Shown here piece by piece: positions 7,358-15,878 of a DNA stretch of 64,000 nucleotides (position 1 is its first letter; each line of letters opens with the position of its first letter). The translations under genes and the position numbers were made by a program. The stretch lies in assembly GCF_051390635.1 (NCBI RefSeq), contig NZ_JBPODT010000001.1, positions 1 to 64,000 of the forward strand, written 5' to 3'. Source of the stretch: Microbaculum sp051390635. Lineage in GTDB: Bacteria > Pseudomonadota > Alphaproteobacteria > Rhizobiales > Tepidamorphaceae. Below the pieces are notes generated by a model that was not told the origin of the DNA, did not search any database, and was given only the letters and a program-made list of their open reading frames with translations.

Positions 7358-9049
7358 ATGACACGGCCCAAAGAATTTCACCCCAACCGGAGACGGAGTA
7401 TGAATCGAATAGCACTTTCCATTCTTCCGGCGCTCGCGCTCGGCCTGGCCGCATACGGCACGGCGCAGGCGCAAGACGCCGCCGGCAGCAGGCCGAATAT
7501 CCTGCTTATCGTCTCGGACGATACCGGCTGGGGCGACCTCGGCCCGTATCTCGGCGGCGAGGGCCGGGGCATGCCGACCCCCAACTTCGACCGTCTGGCC
7601 GATGAAGGCATGACCTTCACCAATTTCTACGGTCAGCCGAGCTGCACGCCGGGCCGCGCCGCGATCCAGACCGGTCGCATTCCCAACCGCAGCGGCATGA
7701 CGACCGTGGCCTTCCAGGGCCAGGGCGGCGGGCTTCCCAAGGCGGAATGGACGCTGGCCTCCGTCCTGAAGGAGGCGGGCTACAAGACCTACTTCACCGG
7801 CAAATGGCACCTGGGCGAGAGCGACTACGCGCTGCCGAACGCGCAGGGCTATAACGTGATGAAGCACGCCTTCCTCTATCACCTCAACGCCTACACCTAC
7901 ACCGATCCCGCGTGGCACAAGGGCATGAGCCCGGAACTGCGGGAGATGTTCCAGAAGGTGACCAAGGGCTCGCTGTCCGGCAACGCCGGCGAAGAGGCCA
8001 AGGAAGACTTCAAGGTCAATGGCGAGTACGTGAACACGCCGGAAAAGGGCGTCGTCGGCATTCCCTTCGTCGATGAGTACGTGGAGAACGACGCGATCGA
8101 GTTCCTGGAGGACGCGGCGAAGGACAAGGACACGCCGTTCTTCATCAACGTCAACTTCATGAAGAACCACCAGCCGAACATGCCGGCGCCGGATTTCGAG
8201 GGCAAATCGATCTCGAAAACCAAATACGCCGACGCCGTGGTCGAGCTCGATACCCGTGTCGGCAACATCCTGAAGAAGCTCGACGAGCTGGGCCTCGCCG
8301 ACAACACGGTCGTCTTCTATACCGTCGATAACGGCGCCTGGCAGGATGTCTATCCGGATGCCGGCTACACCCCGTTCCGCAGCACCAAGGGCACGGTCCG
8401 CGAAGGCGGCAGCCGCGTTCCCACCATGGTCCGCTGGCCGGGCCAGGTGAAAGGCGGCACCGTCAGCCACGACATCCTCGGCGGTCTCGACCTGATGGCC
8501 ACCTTCGCGTCGCTTGCCGGCCAGGCGCTTCCGGAGAACGACCGCGAAGGCCAGCCGATCATCTTCGACAGCCACGACATGACGCCCGTCTGGACGGGAA
8601 CCGGCAAGTCGGATCGCAAGGATTGGTTCTACTTCACCGAGGACGAGCTGAGCCCGGGCGCGGTTCGCGTCGGCAACTTCAAATATGTCTTCAATCTGCG
8701 CGGTGACGACGGCGCACAGACCGGCGCACTGGCGGTCGATACCAATCTCGGCTGGAAAGGCCCGTCGAAATACGTCGCCACCATCCCGCAGGTGTTCGAC
8801 CTTCTGCAGGATCCGCAGGAGCGGTACGACATTTTCATGACCAACTACACCGAAAGCACGTGGGCCGTCGTCCCGGCAAACGAGGCTGTCGGGAATTTGA
8901 TGAAGACGTACGTCAAGTATCCGCCCCGCAAGCTGCAGAGCGAGACCTATACGGGACCGATAACCATCTCGAATTACCAGCGGTTCAAGTATGTTCAGGA
9001 ACAGCTGGCCAAGGATGGGTTCCAGATCGGTCTGCCGACCGGCAACTGA
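7358..9049 (+). CDS. Exported arylsulfatase, CTPGR type
   Basis: A 563-residue type I sulfatase that hydrolyses sulfate esters in the periplasm. The metal site begins with PNILLIVSDDTGWGDLGP. The formylglycine motif C-T-P-G-R starts at Cys96; this Cys must be converted to formylglycine for activity. Downstream come the Lys/His motifs TGKWHLG and NHQPN and the second metal motif VDNGAW. I chose ATG 7358 because AGGAGG lies 6 nt upstream. ATG 7400 (MNRIALSILPALALGLAAY) also has a GGAG and would give a plain Sec signal, while the longer form adds NRRRSM, a possible Tat-like arginine patch. No sulfatase-modifying FGE gene is in the window. A hairpin follows the stop. Confidence 0.9.
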   Translation: MTRPKEFHPNRRRSMNRIALSILPALALGLAAYGTAQAQDAAGSRPNILLIVSDDTGWGDLGPYLGGEGRGMPTPNFDRLADEGMTFTNFYGQPSCTPGRAAIQTGRIPNRSGMTTVAFQGQGGGLPKAEWTLASVLKEAGYKTYFTGKWHLGESDYALPNAQGYNVMKHAFLYHLNAYTYTDPAWHKGMSPELREMFQKVTKGSLSGNAGEEAKEDFKVNGEYVNTPEKGVVGIPFVDEYVENDAIEFLEDAAKDKDTPFFINVNFMKNHQPNMPAPDFEGKSISKTKYADAVVELDTRVGNILKKLDELGLADNTVVFYTVDNGAWQDVYPDAGYTPFRSTKGTVREGGSRVPTMVRWPGQVKGGTVSHDILGGLDLMATFASLAGQALPENDREGQPIIFDSHDMTPVWTGTGKSDRKDWFYFTEDELSPGAVRVGNFKYVFNLRGDDGAQTGALAVDTNLGWKGPSKYVATIPQVFDLLQDPQERYDIFMTNYTESTWAVVPANEAVGNLMKTYVKYPPRKLQSETYTGPITISNYQRFKYVQEQLAKDGFQIGLPTGN

Positions 9050-9063
9050 CACAAAAAACTACG

Positions 9064-9091
9064 GTTCGCCCCGCCTTAGCGCGGGGCGAAC
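9064..9091 (+). terminator. Hairpin after the first sulfatase gene
   Basis: GTTCGCCCCG (9064-9073) pairs with CGGGGCGAAC (9082-9091) around an 8-nt loop and is followed by TGTCTT. It may be an attenuator, a terminator or an mRNA-stabilising structure. A closely related hairpin follows the second sulfatase gene. Confidence 0.65.
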
Positions 9092-9235
9092 TGTCTTAGG
9101 TGACCACTATGAGATCAAATCACAAACGCGACCGGTGACCGGTATCGAGCCCCCCGACAAGAACGCGAATCTCCAAGAATTGGGCCGCTCGCCACGACTG
9201 CCACGTCAGCCGGACCGAAATTGGAGATCTGGGAC

Positions 9236-9535
9236 ATGCAACTAAAACACTGCTTTGCCTGGGCAATTGCCATATCAGCGGTCCTGTTGCTTGATGCGCC
9301 CTCGCAGGATCCCCTCGTCGTATCGAAAGCACACGCCGAAGTTGGTCGTCCCCTGACACCGGTAAGTGTTGCCGGCGTGTCACGAAGGACCGCCCGTCGA
9401 ACCACACGGCGCGTTAATTACAGAAACTCAATCGCCGGCTGCTCGCCGTACCGCGCCTATTACAACTGTGGCGGCGTCTACTACGCCCCGACAGTGCAGA
9501 ACGGCGTCACCGTGTACGTCGTGGTCAATCCATGA
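9236..9535 (+). CDS. Small secreted protein between the sulfatases
   Basis: 99 residues from ATG 9236, with GGAG 9 nt upstream. An N-terminal signal sequence (MQLKHCFAWAIAISAVLLLD) leads to an Arg-rich stretch (SRRTARRTTRRVNYR). A compact C-terminus follows with two Cys and many Tyr (GCSPYRAYYNCGGVYYAP ... VYVVVNP), suggesting a disulfide-held periplasmic mini-domain. No known family recognised. Its place between two exported sulfatases suggests a periplasmic partner role; this is inference. Confidence 0.65.
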   Translation: MQLKHCFAWAIAISAVLLLDAPSQDPLVVSKAHAEVGRPLTPVSVAGVSRRTARRTTRRVNYRNSIAGCSPYRAYYNCGGVYYAPTVQNGVTVYVVVNP

Positions 9536-9554
9536 ACATCATTGGAGAAAGAAG

Positions 9555-9974
9555 ATGACCAAACCTGTGAGCGGCGCCCAGCTATTCGCCTTGTGCCTCG
9601 CATCCGCGGTCCTTCTGCTGCCGCAGCCCAGTCGCGCGCAGGGCGTTCTGGAAGCCTGCGAAGAGCCTATCGAAACGTTCTGCTCGGAAGTCACTCCGGG
9701 AGATGGCCGGATCATTTCGTGCCTCTATGCACACGAAAACCATCTCGGTGAAACGTGTGCCAATACCATCTCGGATGTCGGCGACATACTGGATCATGTA
9801 TTCGCGACCATCCGCAACGCCATGGCAACCTGTGCGCCAGATATCGAGAAACAATGTCATGGCGTCGGGTTCGGTGGCGGGCGGATCATGACGTGCCTGC
9901 AGGAGAATTCCTCCAGCATCGCCCCCGAATGCCGGGCGGAAGTCGACCGGTTTGCGGAACAATTATCGCAATAA
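9555..9974 (+). CDS. Secreted Cys-rich repeat protein (GLG1-type repeats)
   Basis: 139 residues from ATG 9555 with GGAGAAAG upstream. The Sec signal (ALCLASAVLLLPQPSRAQ) is followed by two Cys-rich units of about 50 residues. Both show the spacing C-x(7)-C then GxGRIxxCLxxxxxxxxxxC: first ACEEPIETFC ... GDGRIISCLYAHENHL, then TCAPDIEKQC ... GGGRIMTCLQENSSSI. This is the pattern of the cysteine-rich repeat known from Golgi apparatus protein 1 and from small bacterial exported proteins. It acts outside the cytoplasm, probably as a binding or stabilising protein. It is encoded between the sulfatases, with 98 nt to the next gene. Confidence 0.75.
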   Translation: MTKPVSGAQLFALCLASAVLLLPQPSRAQGVLEACEEPIETFCSEVTPGDGRIISCLYAHENHLGETCANTISDVGDILDHVFATIRNAMATCAPDIEKQCHGVGFGGGRIMTCLQENSSSIAPECRAEVDRFAEQLSQ

Positions 9975-10073
9975 CAGGAAATATTAACCGGAAAGCCATG
10001 ACTGAAGAGATGTCAGTCCGCCAACAATAATTGTCCGCACCAGATATGACGGACCGAAAATAAGGAGACTGAA

Positions 10074-11735
10074 ATGACAAATGTCAGAGTTCATCCAAAT
10101 AGAACGCGAAGGCGTCTTTTCGCTGCGCTAGCAACTTCAGCGCTGCTCTCGACCGCCTTCAGTCTGGCCCATGCAACCGTTGCGGCCGCGCAGGATGCCA
10201 AAAAGCCCAACATCGTCTTTATCATGGGCGACGATATCGGCATGTGGAACATAGGCGCCTATCACCGCGGCCTGATGGCCGGCCGGACGCCGAACATCGA
10301 CAAGCTTGCCGCCGAAGGGGCGATCTTTACCGACTACTATGCCGAGGCGAGCTGCACCGCCGGACGCGCCAACTTCGTCACCGGCGAGTTGCCGATCCGG
10401 ACCGGCCTGACAACGGTCGGGCAGGCGGGCGCCACGATCGGCATGCCGGACAAGGCTCCGACGATCGCAACCGCCCTGAAGGAACTCGGCTACTCGACTG
10501 GCCAATTCGGCAAGAACCATCTGGGAGACCGGAACGAGTTCCTGCCGACCGTCCACGGTTTCGACGAGTTCTGGGGCTATCTCTACCATCTCGACGCCAT
10601 GGAGGATCCCTGGCGTCCGAACTACCCGAAAGACCTTCTGGACAAGGTCGGACCGCGCAACCTTCTGCACACCTTCGCCACCGACAAGGACGACCCGACG
10701 GTCGATCCGCGCTGGGGCAAGGTCGGCAAGCAGCGCATCATAGACGAGGGGCCGCTACCGCCGAATCCGGTCGAAGGCGTCAAGTACAACATGGAAACGG
10801 TCGACGAGGTCATCCGCGACCGCGCCTTCGACTTCATGGACAAGGCCCAGCAGGACGGCAAACCGTTCTTCGTCTGGCTCAACCCAACCCGGATGCACGT
10901 GTTCACCCACCTCTCGCCGAAATACGAGAAGATGCGGAATGCCAATAACGGCTGGACCATCCAGGAAGCCGGCATGGCCCAGTTCGACGACATCATCGGC
11001 GACGTGATGAACAAGCTCGAAGAGATGGGGATCGCCGACAACACGATCATCGCGGTGACCACGGATAACGGCACCGAGGGTTTCTCATGGCCCGATGGTG
11101 GCACGACGCCATTCAAGGGTTGGAAGGGCATGGGCACCGAAGGCGGTTTCCGCGTTCCGCTCGTCGTTCGATGGCCAGGCAAGGTCGAGGAAGGCCAGGT
11201 CATCAACGCGGTGATGTCCGGGCTCGACTGGTTCCCGACCTTCGTCGCCGCCGCGGGCTATGACGGCGACATCGCCGCCGACCTGAAGAAGGGCAAGACG
11301 CTCAACGGCACGGAGTACAAGGTTCATCTGGACGGCTACAACCAGCTCGACATGTTGACCAAGGGGGCCGAGTCCGCGCGCAACGAGGTCTGGTACTTCA
11401 CCGAGTCCACCCTGGCCTCGGCCCGGATCGGCGATTTCAAGTACGTCTTCATCGATCAGCCCGACGGCTGGTTCGGCCCGAAGGTGCATCTCGATTGGCC
11501 GGGAATCTACAACCTGCGGCTCGATCCGTTCGAGAAGATGAATATCGGCGACTCGCTGTTCGCCGCGAACTGGTGGGCATTCGAGTTCTGGCGCTTTGTC
11601 TTCGTCCAGCAGGAGGTCGCGACGCTGGCAAAGTCGGCGGTAGACTATCCGCCGATGCAGCCGGGCGCGAGTTTCAATCTGTCCGCTGTCAAGGCTCAGG
11701 TCGAAAAGGCCATGCAGAACCGGACCGGCAACTGA
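10074..11735 (+). CDS. Exported arylsulfatase, CTAGR type
   Basis: A 553-residue type I sulfatase. The N-terminus NRTRRRLFAALATSALL has an arginine run before the hydrophobic stretch, consistent with Tat or Sec export. The metal motif is PNIVFIMGDDIGMWNIGAYH. The formylglycine site is C-T-A-G-R at Cys94, with Ala where most Cys-type sulfatases have Pro. Later motifs are FGKNHLGD, NPTRMHVFTH and TTDNGTEGFSWP. AAGGAG lies 6 nt before ATG 10074. It differs widely from the first sulfatase in sequence, so substrates probably differ; neither substrate can be told from sequence. A hairpin like the one after the first sulfatase follows the stop. Confidence 0.9.
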   Translation: MTNVRVHPNRTRRRLFAALATSALLSTAFSLAHATVAAAQDAKKPNIVFIMGDDIGMWNIGAYHRGLMAGRTPNIDKLAAEGAIFTDYYAEASCTAGRANFVTGELPIRTGLTTVGQAGATIGMPDKAPTIATALKELGYSTGQFGKNHLGDRNEFLPTVHGFDEFWGYLYHLDAMEDPWRPNYPKDLLDKVGPRNLLHTFATDKDDPTVDPRWGKVGKQRIIDEGPLPPNPVEGVKYNMETVDEVIRDRAFDFMDKAQQDGKPFFVWLNPTRMHVFTHLSPKYEKMRNANNGWTIQEAGMAQFDDIIGDVMNKLEEMGIADNTIIAVTTDNGTEGFSWPDGGTTPFKGWKGMGTEGGFRVPLVVRWPGKVEEGQVINAVMSGLDWFPTFVAAAGYDGDIAADLKKGKTLNGTEYKVHLDGYNQLDMLTKGAESARNEVWYFTESTLASARIGDFKYVFIDQPDGWFGPKVHLDWPGIYNLRLDPFEKMNIGDSLFAANWWAFEFWRFVFVQQEVATLAKSAVDYPPMQPGASFNLSAVKAQVEKAMQNRTGN

Positions 11736-11747
11736 CCTGACACCAAT

Positions 11748-11781
11748 GCGGTTCGCCCGGTCTTGCGACGGGGCGAACCGC
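11748..11781 (+). terminator. Hairpin after the second sulfatase gene
   Basis: GCGGTTCGCCC (11748-11758) pairs with GGGCGAACCGC (11771-11781) across a 12-nt loop. The arms share GGTTCGCCC with the hairpin at 9064-9091. There is no T-run, and the HAD gene starts 36 nt further on, so partial read-through or transcript processing is likely. Confidence 0.6.
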
Positions 11782-11816
11782 CCAAGTCCAGCCACCACGG
11801 CGCAAGAGGCAGTCCT

Positions 11817-12815
11817 ATGCTCAGACGATCATTCGTTTCGATTATCGCGGCGGGGGCGCTCGCCGCACTTTCCCTTGCGGCCGCTGCGCAGGCCCAGACC
11901 GATCCCCTTCCCTCGTGGAACGAAGGTGCGGCAAAGCAGGCGATCGTCGACTTCGTCGCCGCGGTGACGGCGGAGGGCGGGTCGGACTACGTCGCCCCCG
12001 ACGACCGCATCGCCACCTTCGACAATGACGGCACGCTGTGGAGCGAGCAGCCGATATACGTTCAGCTCGCCTTCGCGCTGGACCGGGTGAAGGCGATGGC
12101 GCCCGACCATCCGGAATGGAAGGACAAGGAACCCTTCAAGTCGGTGCTCGCCGGCGACATGAAGGGCGTCGCCGCATCCGGCAAGAAGGGCGTCGCCGAG
12201 ATCATCGCCGCGACCCACGCCGGCATGACCACCGAGGACTTCGAGAAGATCGTTCTCGACTGGATCACCACCGCGAAAAACCCTGAGACCGGCATGCTGA
12301 GCAAGGCGATGATCTACCAGCCGATGCTCGAGGTCATCGATTATCTCAAGGCCAATGACTTCGATGTCTTCATCGTCTCGGGCGGCGGCATCGAGTTCAT
12401 GCGGCCGTGGACTGACACGACCTACGGTATCGCGCCCCCGAACGTCGTCGGATCCTCGATCAAGATGAAATACGAGGTGACCGACAAGGGGCCCGTGATC
12501 ATGCGGCTGGGCGAGCTCAACTTCATCGACGACGGGCCGGGCAAGCCGGTCGGCATCCAGAGCCATATCGGCAAGCGCCCGATCGCCGCGTTCGGCAATT
12601 CGGACGGCGATTTCCAGATGCTGGAATGGACAACAACCGGGCCCGCAAAGACGCTCGGCATGATCGTTCATCACGACGATGCCGCGCGCGAGTTCGCCTA
12701 CGACCGCGACTCCCATGTCGGCAAGCTAGACAAGGCGATGGACGCCGCTCCGAAGGCGGGCTGGCACCTGATCAGCATGAAGGACGACTGGAAACAGGTT
12801 TTCCCGGACGAATAG
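11817..12815 (+). CDS. Exported HAD-superfamily phosphatase
   Basis: 332 residues from ATG 11817, with AAGAGG upstream, starting with a Sec signal (MLRRSFVSIIAAGALAALSL). The HAD motif I is FDNDGTLW (nucleophile and acid Asp), motif II is FIVSGGG, and motif IV is AFGNSDGDFQM. It therefore belongs to the phosphoserine-phosphatase-like HAD group, but as a periplasmic enzyme. Such exported HAD proteins are often found with sulfatase genes. A role in removing phosphate from a sulfatase product, or in lipid or sugar turnover, is possible but not shown. It is the last gene of the sulfatase operon and converges on coxF. Confidence 0.82.
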   Translation: MLRRSFVSIIAAGALAALSLAAAAQAQTDPLPSWNEGAAKQAIVDFVAAVTAEGGSDYVAPDDRIATFDNDGTLWSEQPIYVQLAFALDRVKAMAPDHPEWKDKEPFKSVLAGDMKGVAASGKKGVAEIIAATHAGMTTEDFEKIVLDWITTAKNPETGMLSKAMIYQPMLEVIDYLKANDFDVFIVSGGGIEFMRPWTDTTYGIAPPNVVGSSIKMKYEVTDKGPVIMRLGELNFIDDGPGKPVGIQSHIGKRPIAAFGNSDGDFQMLEWTTTGPAKTLGMIVHHDDAAREFAYDRDSHVGKLDKAMDAAPKAGWHLISMKDDWKQVFPDE

Positions 12816-12858
12816 ATCACGACGCCGTTGAACGGCCGGTTGCTCGACCGAACGCTAT

Positions 12859-13692
12859 TCAGACCGCCTCGCCGCCCGCCAATTCAGACGGCCGCGCGCG
12901 GGCGGCCTGGCGGCGAACCTTGACGATTTCTCCCAGGATCGACAGGGCGATCTCCTCAGGCTCGATGGCGCCGATGTCGAGGCCGGCGGGCCCGTGCAAG
13001 GCGGCCTTGGCGGCAGCGGACGCCTCCGGGCCCACCTGGTCGAGAAGCTTGGCGATCTTCCGTCTGCTGCCGACTATGCCGACATAGCCCGCGCCGGACG
13101 ACAGCGCCGCCTTGAGCGCCTCGCGGTCGCGCTTGCCCTGGGTCGCGACGACCACCGCATCGCGATCGCCGAGGTCGAGGGTGCCCAAATCGAAGTCGGC
13201 GCGCGTTTCGTCAATGCCGGAAAACCGGTCTAGGTCTTCCTCGCGGGCCGCGACGATGGTGCGGTAACCCATGGCGACGGCGATCGTGGCGAGCGTCGTG
13301 GCCACCGGCGACGCCCCGCAGACCACCAGGCGGGCGGCCTGCCGCATCGGCTCGAAGAAGATGTCGACGGTGCCGCCGCTCGGACAGCTGGAGGTGTGCA
13401 GTTCCACTCCGTCCACGTCGACGGGCTCGACGACGTCCTCCTTCGGCTTGACGCGGATCATGCGCGGCTTGCCGTCGGCCAGCGCCTCGAGGCCGACGCG
13501 CTTTACGGCGCCGGTGACGCAGCCGCCGCCGATGAAGCCGTGCACCGCGCCGTCTCGCGTCACCACGGCCTTGGCGCCGGCTTTCGCCGAGGTCGCCGCG
13601 GCGGTGCGGATCACCGTCGCGACGCAAAAGTCCTCGCCCGACTGGCGCAGGCGATCCATCAGGTCGAGCGTGTCCGATGCCATCTTGCTCAT
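12859..13692 (-). CDS. coxF: CoxF, XdhC-family maturation factor of CO dehydrogenase
   Basis: 277 residues. The N-terminal XdhC/CoxI-like region (ATVIRTAAATSAKAGAKAVV ... GFIGGGCVTGAV, then LHTSSCPSGGTVDIFFEP) is followed by a Rossmann domain (ARLVVCGASPVATTLATIAV). Members handle the molybdenum cofactor and its sulfuration before insertion into the large subunit. In the cox systems of carboxydotrophs the gene order is coxM-S-L-D-E-F, exactly as here, and CoxF is the XdhC-like member needed to finish the Cu-S-Mo site. The ATG at 13692 has GGAGG 8 nt upstream. It follows coxE by 27 nt and is the last gene of the operon. Confidence 0.88.
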   Translation of the reverse strand: MSKMASDTLDLMDRLRQSGEDFCVATVIRTAAATSAKAGAKAVVTRDGAVHGFIGGGCVTGAVKRVGLEALADGKPRMIRVKPKEDVVEPVDVDGVELHTSSCPSGGTVDIFFEPMRQAARLVVCGASPVATTLATIAVAMGYRTIVAAREEDLDRFSGIDETRADFDLGTLDLGDRDAVVVATQGKRDREALKAALSSGAGYVGIVGSRRKIAKLLDQVGPEASAAAKAALHGPAGLDIGAIEPEEIALSILGEIVKVRRQAARARPSELAGGEAV

Positions 13693-13719
13693 CGCATTGC
13701 CTCCGATCGGGGCATCACC

Positions 13720-14895
13720 TCATATCCTGGCAAGATCGTCCTCGATCCCGGCCAGGGACTCCAATGTGTTCGCGGCGGCGAAGTGGTCGATCAGCGGCAG
13801 CACCGCAGCCATCGCCCGCGTCACCGGCTCGTAGTCGCGCCAGCCCAGCATCGGATTGAGCCAGACGATGCGGCGCACCCGCTTCTTCAGCCGCTTCAGC
13901 TCGGCGACCAGCGTATCCGGCGTGCCGGTGTCGTAGCCGTCGCTCAATACCATGAAGACCGTACGCGAATTGAGCGCGCGCTTGGCATAGCGATCGTTGA
14001 AGACCTTCAGGCACTCGCCGAGCCTCGTGCCGCCGCCGAAGCCCTCGGCCATCAGCGCCAGCCGGGTCACCGCCTTGACGGTGTCCTTGTCTTTCAGCGC
14101 ATCGGTGACCCGGATCAGCCGCGTGTGGAACAGATAGGCGTCGGCGTCGATCCACTCGCACACTAGCCCCTTGACGAACTGCAGGAAGAAGCGGCTGTAC
14201 AGCTTCATCGAGCCCGACACGTCGAGTAGCACGACGATGCGCACCGGACGGTCCGGACGGGCCCGCCGGACCAGCGTGACGGGCTCGCCGCCATGGCCGA
14301 TATTGGCGCGAATGGTGCGGCGCAGGTCCAGCTTCGGCCCCTTCGCCGCAACCGAGAAGCGTCGCGACAGGCGGTAGCGCATGGCCGCGGCCAGCCTGTA
14401 GGCGAGCCGCTCGGCCTCGGCGATCTCGTCGCGGTCGGCGACGTGGCGAAGATCCGCCTTGCGCACCGCGGTCTGCCGCGAGGCGACGATGCGGCCCGCT
14501 GCCTCGCCCGCGGCGTCCTGTTCGGTGTCCCCTCTCCCGCGCACTTCACCGAGGCCGCTTGCCGCGCTGTCGGGCAGATGATCGGACCAGATCGCCGGTT
14601 TCGTCGCGCCCGCGCGCTGGTGCGGACTGCTGGTACCAGCCGCCACGCGTTCGCGCCCGCGGGCAAACCAGTAGGCTTCGAACAGGTCGTCGAAGCGCTC
14701 CCATTCCTCGTGCCTGCCGGTCAGCAGGATCTTCAGGCCGTTGCGCACCTGCGCCGCCTGAAGCGGCCCGATCCGGTCGATGAGCTTCAGCGCGGCCTGC
14801 GTCTCGGCGGGGCCGACGGCGAAGTCGTTCAGCCGCAGATGGTCTATGAAGCCGGCCACCCGGCGGGCGATCGGCGCGTGTGCGGGCGCGGTCAT
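13720..14895 (-). CDS. coxE: CoxE, von Willebrand factor A domain protein for CODH maturation
   Basis: 391 residues from the ATG at 14895, which overlaps the coxD stop as ATGA. The C-terminal half is a VWA domain with the MIDAS motif DVSGSM, followed by GFGGGTRLGE and LSDGYDTG, which supply the metal-site Thr and Asp. The family pairs with MoxR-type AAA+ ATPases. In Oligotropha, CoxD and CoxE are needed for the sulfur and copper steps of the CODH active site. The frame is open far upstream inside coxD, but that part is only the shadow of coxD. Confidence 0.9.
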   Translation of the reverse strand: MTAPAHAPIARRVAGFIDHLRLNDFAVGPAETQAALKLIDRIGPLQAAQVRNGLKILLTGRHEEWERFDDLFEAYWFARGRERVAAGTSSPHQRAGATKPAIWSDHLPDSAASGLGEVRGRGDTEQDAAGEAAGRIVASRQTAVRKADLRHVADRDEIAEAERLAYRLAAAMRYRLSRRFSVAAKGPKLDLRRTIRANIGHGGEPVTLVRRARPDRPVRIVVLLDVSGSMKLYSRFFLQFVKGLVCEWIDADAYLFHTRLIRVTDALKDKDTVKAVTRLALMAEGFGGGTRLGECLKVFNDRYAKRALNSRTVFMVLSDGYDTGTPDTLVAELKRLKKRVRRIVWLNPMLGWRDYEPVTRAMAAVLPLIDHFAAANTLESLAGIEDDLARI

Positions 14896-15770
14896 GCCGC
14901 GTGGCCGACGAGCCGGCCGGTGACCTCCCTGGTCACCGCCTTGGCGTCGGCTTCCGTCTTCAAAAGGCAGATCAGGCTCGACTGGACGGCGTCGGGATCC
15001 TGGTCGAGCGTCTTGAGCCCGAGTCCGGTGAGCGCCGCGGCCCAGTCGAGCGTCTCGGCGATGCCGGGCGCTTTCTCCAGGTCTTCCTTGCGCAGTTCCC
15101 GCACGAAACGGGCGACCTGCACCGCGAGCCGCTCTTCGATGTCGGGCAGATGCGAGAGGATGATCGCCAGTTCCCGCTCGGGATCCGGGAACTCGACATA
15201 GGCGTAGAGGCAGCGCCGCCTCAGCGCGTCTGAGAGCTCGCGCGTTCCGTTCGAGGTGAGAATGACGTACGGAACACTCTTGGCCGCGACGGTGCCGAGC
15301 TCGGGAATGGTAATCTGGAAATCCGACAGGATTTCCAGGAGATAGGCCTCGAATTCCTCGTCGGCCCGGTCGATCTCGTCGATCAGCAGCACCGGCGGCT
15401 TGTCCTGGCTGATCGATTCGAGAAGCGGCCGGCGCAGCAGATAGTCTTCGGAAAAGATGTGCTTCTCGATCTCGGCGGCACCGATCTTCTCGTGCTCGCT
15501 CGCCTTGATCGCCAGAAGCTGGCGCTGGTAGTTCCACTCGTAGATCGCCGCGTTGGCGTCCAGCCCTTCGTAGCACTGCAGCCGGATCAGCCGGGTATCC
15601 AGGATCGCGGCAAGCGCCTTGGCGATCTCCGTCTTGCCGACGCCGGCCTCGCCCTCGAGCAGCAGCGGCCGCTTCAGCGTCAGGGCGAGCTGCAGCGCCG
15701 TCGCCAGCGTGTCGTCGGCGACATAGTGAACCTGGGCGAGGCGTTGCTTGAGATCCGCGACTGTTTCCAT
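14892..15770 (-). CDS. coxD: CoxD, MoxR-type AAA+ ATPase for CODH maturation
   Basis: 292 residues. Walker A is EGEAGVGKTEIAKAL, Walker B is VLLIDEIDRADEEFE, sensor 1 is VILTSNGTRELSDALRRRCL with the Arg finger. It belongs to the MoxR branch of AAA+ chaperones. In carboxydotrophs CoxD partially unfolds apo-CODH so that sulfur can be added to the Mo-cofactor site. ATGA overlap with coxE shows translational coupling. 108 nt separate it from coxL, with no terminator-like hairpin visible. Confidence 0.92.
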   Translation of the reverse strand: METVADLKQRLAQVHYVADDTLATALQLALTLKRPLLLEGEAGVGKTEIAKALAAILDTRLIRLQCYEGLDANAAIYEWNYQRQLLAIKASEHEKIGAAEIEKHIFSEDYLLRRPLLESISQDKPPVLLIDEIDRADEEFEAYLLEILSDFQITIPELGTVAAKSVPYVILTSNGTRELSDALRRRCLYAYVEFPDPERELAIILSHLPDIEERLAVQVARFVRELRKEDLEKAPGIAETLDWAAALTGLGLKTLDQDPDAVQSSLICLLKTEADAKAVTREVTGRLVGHAA

Positions 15771-15878
15771 GGTCCTAACTTGGGAATACCGGAGACCGAA
15801 TACGAGATCCGGCCCCCGGCACCCTCCCCAGACATAGAGCGGTCCAATCTGGCAAGAACCGCTCTTAGCCCCGGTCGT

